From positions 90,386,762 to 90,450,761 of the forward strand of contig CM060694.1 in NCBI GenBank assembly GCA_030686995.1: DNA of 64,000 bases. The letters run 5' to 3'. This document shows positions 55,231 to 64,000 of this stretch, one piece after another; within the stretch, counting starts at the first letter, position 1; each line of letters begins with the position of its first letter. Origin of the DNA: Artemisia argyi (lineage: Eukaryota; Streptophyta; Magnoliopsida; Asterales; Asteraceae). Position numbers and translations under genes: made by a program. Under the pieces are notes generated by a model, which did no database searches, was not told the DNA's origin, and saw nothing but the letters and a program-made list of their open reading frames with translations.

Positions 55231-56914
55231 TTTGTGTCCTAGGGCTTATGTTGAATTTGGGGGCGTGGGTTTATGTGGGCAAATACACTTTTAAAATTCA
55301 CAATTCGGCAACATAAGCTAATACCACACTTATCTTACATCTCTCCATCTATTTATAATCAAATTAATGATAGAGGTAGAGATTAAAAGCATTTTCATAT
55401 TTTAGCTATTTTTTCTAAAGTAAATTGCAAAAAATGTCTTTAAACTTACAAATATTGTCTTCTTACAAAAAAATTTGCAAAAAGTGTTCCTTAGGGATCT
55501 CCAATCTGCAAATAATGTCCTTAAAGTGTTACTGTTCATGCAAAAATGATGTTTTGGCTAACGCTCTTTAGTGTTTTCATGTTAGTGGCTTGTGAAATGG
55601 CAATTTTACCCTCGCCTCAAGTTAGTGGCCTATAAATGACTTTTACCCTCGCCAAGGCGCGAGACGTAGCCTTAAAGTTACGAAATACACCAAGGCGTCG
55701 GCTTCTTGAGAATGTTGAGATCCTGCAAGCTTTGTTGTTGTATGCAGGCAATTCTTGAGGAGTGTGAGGGTACTTGGTATAATCTTAAGCTTTGTTGCGT
55801 GTTTCTTTAGGATTATATCAAGCACCCTTAACGCTTCTTGAGAATTTTGAGATCATGTGGTATGATTCGTTCGTACATAATTTTTAGATATGAAAGAGGT
55901 AAGGTATGTGTGTGTATAAGTATCTTTGGTGTGGATTGTGGCTTTGTGGATTTGCTGATAGTTAATGTTTAGTTCTACAAAACGATATATATTTCACAAT
56001 ACTTGTGTGGCTATGATGATTTTGTTACCTGCTGAGGTGTAATTTAGGCGTGGCTAAAGCCGGATGGCATAAAATGCAACTGTCTTTTGCAGCTAATGTG
56101 ATATCTGAGCCAAAGCAATTTGTGTAAAAACTAAATGCAAAATAGCAGGACCATGGGATTTTATATCCTTCTTCGAACACGATATTTTGTTATATGGTCG
56201 ATGGATGTAGTTGTTTACTACTGGAATGATCATTTTAAAAGTGAAGTGTGTTGTTTGGCTATGATGAACTCTGTTGTGCCAAACACCGGATGGCATAAAG
56301 TCCAACCATGTTTTGTGGCCAATACGATATCAGCATGTTTGTGTTGAGATTTACTTAGTTTGCAACCTTGGCTGGAAATGATGAAGGGAAAGCGAGCAGT
56401 CAAGAAACTCATGATGGGACTTGTGAAAAATGAAACGTCGACGTATGTGTATTCCGAGGATTCATGCAAACATGATATCATAATTAGCATAAGACCCGTA
56501 GTGAGGTTGTGATGACTTATTTGGATGTGTTTGAATTGAATCTATCGAAATTGAGAATGTTCGTATCTTGGAGGGGTAACTTACTAAGTTTGCGGCCATG
56601 GTGGATTAATCCTTTTTTCTAAATTCTTTGCAGATTTGAGCCTCGTCAAATCAGGCATTTTGAGTCGCAGCGTCAAAAGTCCTTGATTGAATTCATGGAG
56701 CATACAATAGTAAGTTGGCTGGTTGATAACATCAAATAATGTATATATTGTACTATCAATATCCCTTGATTATATGCTCATATTTCTTGAATTTTTATAA
56801 GAATTTGTACTTCATTTTTTCCTATTTGTTTAATAGGAATTATTCGAGCGTTGGAACAAAGAGATGCTGGATTGAGAAGATACTCGTTGGAAAACGAAGA
56901 AAAGCTGGATCGGA
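55231..56914. other. Gap: noncoding repeats downstream of module C
   Basis: 55410-55620 has alternating TTTGCAAA-type segments typical of MITE debris. 56030-56130 and 56245-56350 are imperfect direct repeats of about 100 bp (both with GGATGGCATAAA, then GATATC and AATTTGTG or GTTTGTG). No supported gene. Confidence 0.45.
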
Positions 56915-57350
56915 AAACATATACGGCGTAGATGAGCTCTAACGCCTACGCCGTATTCAAACTTGAAGCAGTTCTCACCAAGTCCATCCAAAAGCATATA
57001 CAACGCATCCAAATCAATGTGATTACGTTGTATACATCATAAAGACTTGGAAGGTTACCAAAGATATCAAAGAAAATTACGGCATATCAAGCCCGTAACA
57101 CTTACGTCGTAGCCATGAATAGCTATTGATTGCTTTGGAGATAGAATAGACAACCATTGTTTCTACGCGGTAGGGTTATCATGGTCAAAGATTTTATTCA
57201 GAAGCGTATACGGCGTAGGTAACTCGTTACTCCTACGCCGTAATTACTATAAGGCCATAGAAAAATTCATATTCAGATGCATATACGGCATATACCTTCA
57301 CTTATGGTTATGTCGTATCCAAGTCGAGCCTAGTGAAATCTATAAATACA
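56915..57350 (+). repeat. LTR-like U3 region with TACGGCGTAG palindromes
   Basis: Repeated short palindromes (TACGGCGTAG with CTACGCCGTA) at 56920-56955 and 57207-57240, and degenerate versions in between, end near a TATA box at 57341. The following 57360-58120 resembles downstream LTR sequence (GGTTTCATCC, CGGCTAAACACTTCATGTG). Same plan as the LTRs at 16661 and 59301 but a different sequence. LTR ends were not resolved. Confidence 0.45.
57341..57348 (+). promoter_or_regulatory. TATA box of LTR-like region
   Basis: TATAAATA, about 100 bp after the last strong palindrome, followed by a CCCTAATTTTCATTCACA leader. Confidence 0.45.
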
Positions 57351-59300
57351 AGCCCTAATTTTCATTCACAAAACACACATTCACTCCACACATCAGTAGA
57401 GGACGATTAGGGTTTCATCCAAGACCATTTCCAACAACATCAAAGTGCTTTTCAAGGAAGAATCCATCATCAAACAACATTGAACATAGATCAACATAGA
57501 GTATAGAGTAATTATATCAAACACAGTGTTTAATTCATTTACAGTTTTAATCATTACTTTTGCTGCACTTTATAATATGATCGGCTAAACACTTCATGTG
57601 TTAGCCTAGTTATGAATCAACTGATGTTATGATTTGATTTCTTTAGTTTATTTATCGCTTTTGTTAGATAATTTATGTGTTTGTCGATTGATCCTTGAGT
57701 AGTGGTAGTGTCTAGGATGATTTAGTTCTTGGTAGTCTAGAGAGTATTATGTTAAGTAATCGATGTAATTGGGATAAGCGGTCAAAGAAGGCAATATATT
57801 GTGATTAAACCAAAAATAGCCCATATGTGTAAAATTTTTGTACGTAATCGACTTGTCACGTTGACTTGTCGACCTCCCGTGATAAACCTTTTGTTGCACT
57901 CATCTTTAGTGCAAGATACCCTTAGTATAACCCTTTCGAGCCATTTTTCCGTTTCTTACCCAATATATGTTTAGTTCGTTACACCATTTCGCCTAGCCTA
58001 CCATGTAGTCTACTACCTATAGTTGAGGAGTTGTCAGTCGCTTGAGCCCTTGGTTCAAGTTGAGGGATTTGGGAATTACGCCTTCGTGGAAGACCCATCA
58101 CTTATGATCATTGAAGACCCCCTCATACTTATTATTTTTCCATATGATTCATCTCAAATGGGGGGATAATTGTTATTATTTTATTTCATATTACTGCAGC
58201 AAAAAACTAAAAAATAAAAAAATTCTAGTAATTGAAGCATGTATTAGTGTTGGTTGCATCTATAAAACCAACTTGTTTGAAGAATGGATTATTGTTACAT
58301 TTTATTCACCTTAGTAATCATTTGAAATTTAAAAAGGCGAATTCGAAGATTCAAGTTATAAACACTAATCCATAGTTTATCTTTTGAGCTTTATTGTCGA
58401 AGTACGGGTTAGTAACCCGTTACCATATTACATATGATTTGAGTTGGTCACATCCGATGAACCAACGAGTTTGATTGAAGGTCGAGTTAGTGTGCACTTA
58501 CCCTTGCCTACCGATTTGATGACATATTTTACTACTATGCAAACCGGATATGTACACTATAGCACACTAACTCGTTATATTTGATGATCCGACTCTTGGC
58601 TCTTGACACTTGGACTTTGGGTGGACAACGACTAGTGACGACGAGATTGTGGGATTAGACTATCTGTTTGTTTGTTTTTCATTTTTAAAACTTTTAAATG
58701 TGTATCGCATGTCTATTCATACCCTTAATCATTCTTAATATCATTTCTTAATCATAACCTTTAGCTTACTCGAATGAAGAAGTTGAGCAATTATAAGTGC
58801 CTCGCTTATGGATTTGGGCGAGCATTTGTGGTTATCATCGCAAAATCCGACTGAAGACAAGAACACAACAATGTTTTCATGCTTCTTTTTTCTTTTGTTG
58901 TTGGTTTTGGTCTTGGTTTAGCGGGTTTATAGGTTTTGGGTGCCATTGATGAACAGAATGTGGGACTTAAATAACAAGTAAACAAAGAAGTTTTGTTTGG
59001 TTTAATGAGAGATGATATTACCTTTTATTGAAAATAAAAACTAAACTCAAGCTAACGGTAACTAAAATTTGCCCTAAAAATTTTATTGTTCATTATAGAT
59101 TTTGAATTTTGTAAAATGATTATTTGTTTCGAATAATACTCCGTAACGAATTACTAACAACTGATCGAAACTTTAAGAGAAAAGGAGAAAGGGGATTGCA
59201 CATATCAATGTACAATCATTAAAAGCAAAATTTAAATATGTGATACGTGGGAATCGCACCAGGCTTTACCTCTCAAGGGATCTTGAGAAGCTTACAACCC
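57351..59300. other. LTR-like and unassigned noncoding DNA
   Basis: The first 750 bp look like the transcribed half of an LTR. The remainder, with GAGTTAGTGTGCACTTACCC and its near-inverse GTACACTATAGCACACTAACTC at 58480-58575, holds a degenerate inverted pair of the AGTTAGTGTG type. No supported gene. Confidence 0.4.
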
Positions 59301-60201
59301 CCACCAGGCAGTGTACCTGATCGTTGTAGTATAGTATAGTGACAAGTACCGGGGGATTGATCGTTCAGCTAGGAATAGTGTCGCTAGGATTAGAAAACCT
59401 AAATACTAGTTCTAAAGGTGAGGGATGATTCTTTTTGTATTTTTATATTTTTTTTGAAAGCAAATAAGAATCTCGGGTTTGAAGGATTTGGGCGGAATTA
59501 GTTGCTAGTCAATTAACCCAATGCTAAAGATGCAATCAAAATAAAATACTAGAAATGAAAATAAATTAAATTATACTAAGGTTGTGAGCAATAAGTGGAG
59601 AAAATGTGTTTACTTAGATTTCACTACTCCCTAGACATCTTTTACACGTTAATTACTTGTTATAGTTGCGTGGATGACTGATTGTATTCCTTAATACCAT
59701 TCATGGGGTGGCGCACTTAACTCCCCAATCCTATGAGCTCTTAGCTCCTCCTATACCATGCCCAGCACAACCATAGGGATTATAAACAGTGGCTCATGTA
59801 TTAAATACAACCAATAAAACCTAGTGCACATCAGTTCATGTTTCCTAAGACGTTCAAGCATGTTACCAATTGGAAGTCTGCCAGTTTTCTTAAGCCTAAC
59901 ATCGAATTCATTCATCCAATACAAATATAAACAAGTAATCAACACATAATTAACATCTAGGTTTCATTAGATCCAAGCAAACACAAGATAGATCTAGCCT
60001 AGCATGATGGAATTAAGACAAGAACAAGATATAGACAACCAACACATAGACATATTGATTGAATTAAAAGAATACTTATCTCAATTACACATGAAAGGTA
60101 TCAAGGGCTTAGAACCCTTGAAAAACCTGAAAAATTTGCACCAAGTTCGTACTTAGGGTTTCTCCAAAACTTCTCTTTTTTTAATGTGAAAATTAGAAAA
60201 C

Positions 60202-60209
60202 TATATATA
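60202..60209 (-). promoter_or_regulatory. TATA box of LTR copy 2
   Basis: On the minus strand CCTATATATAG, 12 bp downstream of the palindrome array. Confidence 0.5.
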
Positions 60210-60220
60210 GGAAATAGGGT

Positions 60221-60441
60221 CTGACGGCGTCAAGACAAAGCTTGTGACGCCGTCACCTCGCCGCCAAAATCTTTCTCGGACTGCCTTGATCTACTTTTGA
60301 CGCCGTCATGTATTATGCATTTCCAGGCCGTCATGAATTTTACTCTTGACGCCCTACTTCGTGACGCCGTCCATTATGTACTGGGTCGTCATGGAATTTA
60401 CTCTTGACGCTGTCAGGGTGTTGCTCTTGACGCCGTCACCT
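60221..60441 (-). promoter_or_regulatory. Array of TGACGCCGTCA palindromes, LTR copy 2
   Basis: Within 220 bp, three exact TGACGCCGTCA units (near 60246, 60299, 60429) and variants (TGACGGCGTCA, GGCCGTCATG, TGACGCTGTCA, TGACGCCGTCC). The palindrome is two TGACG cores in inverted order with one central base, as expected for a dimeric TGA/bZIP site. Copy 1 has a different set of the same motif at the same place. Confidence 0.5.
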
Positions 60442-60645
60442 ACTGTTTCTAGCAAGAAAAATTAAGACTTTGGCGTTTTCTTCACTTTTATGCATCAAAA
60501 ACGTCCGAATTGCTTCCTTTTCCAGATTTCACTCCCAAAGTACCTAAAATCACAAAAGAAACGATTTAGGGCAATATTTGATCAAATAAATTCAATTCCG
60601 GGCTTAAATGACCCCCTAAAAGTGGTTCATTTTTCGCCTCATCAT

Positions 60646-61162
60646 ATACCCTTACACTTGAGATTTGCTTGTCCTCAAGCAAATGCGCTTTTATTCTACT
60701 CAAAATACAAGTTAGGGGTCATTTAACACTAATATAAAAGTAATTACAACAAATAATCGTTTCACTAAAGATCAATAGACAAGCACGGAGGTCATACACT
60801 AGCACCTCACAAATAGTGATTTTGTAAAACCCGAAAATCCATTTTTCCAAAATTCCCATATAATTTGAATTTTTTCTAAGTATTGTGAACTAAACCTAAG
60901 GAATAAAGCCTTATAAATTGAGAGCTACCAATACATAATCTATGACCTAAGTATGATAAAGAAAATTGGTGCACTTAATTCCTAGACTAGCATCACACGT
61001 TTGCAAGTCATATGGGCCGAACATAATTTGTTTTGAGACATAAACTTACACGTATATTATGATCCGATTTGTATTTAAACTTTGTACCCAATTAATATAT
61101 CGTTCTACTAAGTCTTCAAAAGCTGAATTCATTTAAATATTCACTAAATATCTCACCATATT
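60646..61162 (-). other. Internal flank of LTR copy 2, decayed
   Basis: Minus-strand TTGAGGACAAGCAAATC at 60685-60669 marks the region before the LTR; no polyprotein frame remains. AT-rich beyond about 60750. Confidence 0.4.
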
Positions 61163-61172
61163 TAAGTCCTAA

Positions 61173-61222
<50 letters not shown>

Positions 61223-61241
61223 AACTTATAAGTCCTAAAGT
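61163..61241 (-). mobile_element. Poly(A)-only retroposon scar
   Basis: Identical 13 bp repeats TAAGTCCTAAAGT at 61163-61175 and 61229-61241 flank a run of about 46 T followed by GAACTTA. On the minus strand this is a few bases followed by poly(A), flanked by a target duplication: the mark of target-primed reverse transcription by a LINE machinery, here extremely truncated. Confidence 0.65.
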
Positions 61242-62943
61242 ATTTGTTGAATACTTCACATGTCAACATAAGTATTAAGGGGTCCGGTTTTATTTTACTT
61301 TGTACACCGTATTATTGGAAGATAAGGCAAATACATTTGAAAGATTGTGAGGAGAATGAGTCTCCTAACTTCTCCCCTATACTCGGCCATACATTCTCCC
61401 CACTCTACATTATATTTCAACAGAACCTCATTTTCCTCACATTTTGGAAACCCTAAAAATATTTCACAAGCGGCTGTTTCATTTACTCCAAGAAGACAAG
61501 AAGTACGGAGGGTATGCAAGATAGTGACCAAGTTCTTTTGGTGTCCATGGCTGGTGATCGTAGGTTATGGGTGTGATCATGCTTGGTCTGATCAAATCAT
61601 ACGAAGGTTGCTGTGATGGTTTTCCCACTCACTGGAGGTTTTGGATTCGTGTGGTACGTATAGGTTTTGTTCATGTCAAAGGTTTTGGGTTCAGTCGTAC
61701 CTCGCGGACTCGTGTGCTCGCATTCATGTTTTCGGTTTCGATCTATCGTCCTAAAGGTACTCCTACAAATCGTCCTTGTATTTTACCGAAATGGACATAT
61801 GAAATAAAAATACGAATAATGTGATATACGTAACATGAAATCATAGAACGCATCACATAAAATGAAGATTTGTAACCTAATATAATCGGCCTAATATGTT
61901 TTGTTTAGAATCAGTTTTAGACGTTTGAATATGACCTTTATATTATACGACCTGAAATCTGTTTGTAACTAAGCTTTTTCGAACTAAAAAGAATAAAGAG
62001 AGAACATGCATGGTGGCTTACGTGGTTAAGGGTCTTGGTAATTGCTTCTCCGTTTCGTCTTTCGGTCCGTTAAGTTGGTTATAAAAATATTTTCTGGTTT
62101 TCATGTATGCATGGGCGTACATAATAAGTATTTACTAGAATGAAGGGCTGTGTACAGGAAATCTTATAAAATACTTGTGGGGCGTATTTATTTTGGTATG
62201 TGATTTATGTGACAAAACATAGAACTGGTACATGCGTATGTATATAAATGAATAAGGCTGGGACTAGAGGTGATTAAGGTGAATAAGTATATATGTTGTT
62301 TCATATCTGATGGTGTGCGTGTGAGTCGTATATTTTTTCGAACATGGCATGGAGATTTGGTGTATGGGAACTATGGAGTGAGTAGTATATAAATGAAATA
62401 AAAGGGTGTCGTGTGTATATGGATGAAGTGAACCGATGTCGGGATATAAACAAGTCTTACATGATTTTATAAAAATCTTGGGTCGTTGCGGCATAAACAT
62501 TAAGATCATGGGTACATAAATAAAATAATATAAAATTATAATGGCGGGGTCTAAAATTATCCTTTGAATATAAAATTATGGAATAAACCTTAAAATAATT
62601 TATTTGATATTTTAATATTAAATTTTGATAATTTACATTTTGACCCTAAACTTTATTAAATTGACACATTTAACCCTAAACTATTATATTGGTCATTTCA
62701 ACCTCAAATATTATTAATTGTCCATTATAAACTTAAAGTATTGAATTACTATTTCGGGAAACTTACTAAAGATGGAAACATGCTAATTCGGGAAAGCTGC
62801 TAAAAATGGAAAGCTGACTGAAACAAATAATATATTTTAGAATAAGTTATTAATAATAAACCGATCATTAATTCGTGTAGATCCGCTGAAGAATGAGTGA
62901 CTTCCTATGTTATGACATGGTTTCGTTGACGGTTTAAGGTACA
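61242..62943. other. Gap: unassigned noncoding DNA
   Basis: Short frames at 61295-61531 (-) and 61347-61824 (+) have no recognisable domain. 62570-62760 is AT-rich with repeated units like TTTAACCCTAAACTATTA and TTTTGACCCTAAACTTTATT. No supported gene. Confidence 0.4.
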
Positions 62944-63436
62944 TGTTGATGACGTATAGTCTATATATGGGCCATGAGCCCAAATGATAAACATTACTCG
63001 GCCCAAACCCACCACGAGTGGGCTATCATAATGAATAAAGGGCCATAATAATAATAACGGCTTGGGCTCACGAAGCCCAAAGCCCAACTAAACTAACCGG
63101 GTATGCGATAAGGATCATCTATTCATGGAATAGATATCCTTACCCCGATAAGCACCACGAGTGCGAAGAGTAAGGAGCAAGAAACCTACGCGGTTTCAGC
63201 CCCTATATAAGGAATGACATCTCTCATTCAAAGGTACGATATTCAACCCTAACTCTTTACGAGAACCCTAAATCGATTACTTACTCTCACGCCGGAGTCT
63301 AATCGGGGGAGACAATCCCTCGATAAGCCTAACGGTGTTGTTTTATTTTCTTAGTACGCAGGTAACAAGTGCTAAGGATTGAATTGGTACGAGAGTATAA
63401 GCCCATAACCAGGTACGCCCAACTTTTGTATCAACA
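62944..63436 (+). repeat. 5' LTR of a Tat-like Ty3/gypsy element
   Basis: 493 bp starting TGTTGAT and ending ATCAACA (7 bp inverted termini), followed by a primer site. A TATA box (TATATAA) lies at 63204-63210. The five bases before it are GTACA; the downstream copy of the target site is outside the window. Confidence 0.8.
63204..63210 (+). promoter_or_regulatory. TATA box of Tat-like LTR
   Basis: TATATAA in CCCCTATATAAGG, about 233 bp before the LTR end. Confidence 0.6.
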
Positions 63437-63438
63437 AG

Positions 63439-63455
63439 TGGCGCCATCCGTGGGA
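63439..63455 (+). other. Primer-binding site of Tat-like element
   Basis: TGGCGCCATCCGTGGGA starts two bases after the LTR. This GGCGCC-type site is typical of Tat-group Ty3/gypsy elements. Confidence 0.85.
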
Positions 63456-63472
63456 CCCTACTACAAACTAGA

Positions 63473-64000
63473 ATGACGAAACATAAGAATTCAAGCCAGC
63501 GGACTCCGCAGTCAGAAAAACGTAACCATCAGAGGAAGAATCAACAAGATCCAACCTCCAGACAAGTCGCTGGGACAACCAGCACGCCTGGTCACCACGA
63601 GGCAGGAACAACCCCACCTCGTCTAGCAGTAGAACTACCTACAAGAACTACTCAAGTCACACCAGTGGTCCCAAGCGTTGAGGAACTCCAACGCACCCTC
63701 TTCACCACTCCTCATCAGGCTACACCCGCGGTGAACAACACTGCGCCGCCAGGCGCGCCTGAACGGAACAGGGCGCCTAACACTGAGGCAGAAATTCTTG
63801 CAACAACTGAGGACGCACCGGATCTAACTTTGGGAAACTTTGTATCCCAAAATTATGAAACCCTAACCGCCCTCATGCAAGAAGAGGCAACAAGAAGAGC
63901 AAGCGCGGGTTTACAAGCCCGACTCAATTTTGGTCCTCACCGCGCACCGCGAACCATCACCATCGCGTCACCCACGAGGAAGACGCGCAGAACGTACCAC
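63473..64000 (+). CDS. Tat-like Ty3/gypsy gag, N-terminal part (truncated by window)
   Basis: ATG at 63473, 17 bases after the primer site, opens 176 codons without a stop up to the end of the window. The product is hydrophilic, rich in Thr, Pro, Arg and Gln (MTKHKNSSQRTPQSEKRN at the start), with a short helical segment (VEELQRTLF) and an acidic one (TEAEILATTED) before the helix ETLTALMQEEATRR. This is typical of the disordered start of Tat-group gag; the structured capsid part is beyond the edge. GC content is higher than in the surrounding DNA, as expected for a recently active element. Protease and pol are not visible. Confidence 0.75.
   Translation, partial: MTKHKNSSQRTPQSEKRNHQRKNQQDPTSRQVAGTTSTPGHHEAGTTPPRLAVELPTRTTQVTPVVPSVEELQRTLFTTPHQATPAVNNTAPPGAPERNRAPNTEAEILATTEDAPDLTLGNFVSQNYETLTALMQEEATRRASAGLQARLNFGPHRAPRTITIASPTRKTRRTYH

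Larger units (their letters stand above)
59301..60645 (-). repeat. LTR of an Athila/Tat-like Ty3/gypsy family, copy 2
   Basis: Related to 16661-17966 over most of its length. On the minus strand it starts TGATGAGGCG at 60645, just after sequence with TTGCTTGAGGACAAGCAAAT (60688-60669), typical of DNA lying just before the 3' LTR in Athila/Tat elements. The 200 bp of U3 before the TATA box at 60202-60209 hold the TGACGCCGTCA palindromes. The low end is near 59301, where similarity fades; the exact terminus is not fixed. Confidence 0.6.

Noticed and set aside
56093..56490. Overlapping short frames on both strands
   Set aside because: They lie in imperfect 100 bp direct repeats; no domain or codon preference.

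Overview
This window is plant nuclear DNA, probably from a member of the daisy family (Asteraceae). It is AT-rich, its genes have introns, and it is packed with plant LTR retrotransposons and MITEs. The family assignment is an inference: the combination of DUF1985/Ulp1, PB1-like, GRF zinc finger and ARID/zinc-knuckle retroelement genes is one I associate with Asteraceae genomes. No search was run. No bacterial, organellar, CRISPR or rRNA signal was seen, and no tRNA gene.

Layout. 1-6647: 3' part of a Ty3/gypsy chromovirus (protease end, RT, RNase H, integrase, chromodomain, and a 3.5 kb LTR), with a frameshift in pol. 6650-16490: a Tourist-like MITE, then minus-strand genes of transposon character: a frameshifted acidic protein, a small unknown protein, a GRF zinc-finger protein, a broken PB1-like gene and a multi-exon but decayed DUF1985/Ulp1 (C48) protease gene. 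Related direct repeats carrying GTCGCT motifs flank the last two. 16661-23058: LTR relics, MITEs, a SINE candidate and a large ATT microsatellite inside a MITE.

20893-55260: a tandemly repeated module consisting of a B3-domain gene (+), a conserved spacer and an F-box gene (-). Copy A has an intact B3 gene and an F-box relic, with a young TRIM between them. Copy B has a B3 gene split after codon 4 by an apparently intact, very young Ty1/copia element (identical LTRs by eye, 5 bp TSD), plus a frameshifted F-box gene. Copy C has lost the B3 gene and keeps the only intact F-box gene. So each module has decayed differently. In copy B the inserted LTR supplies an in-frame ATG for the rest of the B3 gene.

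43723-46226, between copies B and C: a non-autonomous Ty1/copia-type element with LTRs, PBS, PPT and TSD. Its internal region encodes a CCHC knuckle, a retropepsin-like segment without its catalytic motif, and, in an overlapping frame, an ARID DNA-binding domain.

46232-64000: noncoding repeats, degenerate tandem arrays, and two LTRs whose U3 regions carry arrays of short palindromes just upstream of a TATA box (a third such LTR lies at 16661-17966). There is also a poly(A)-only retroposon scar, and the 5' LTR, primer site and gag start of a Tat-like Ty3/gypsy element that runs off the end of the window.
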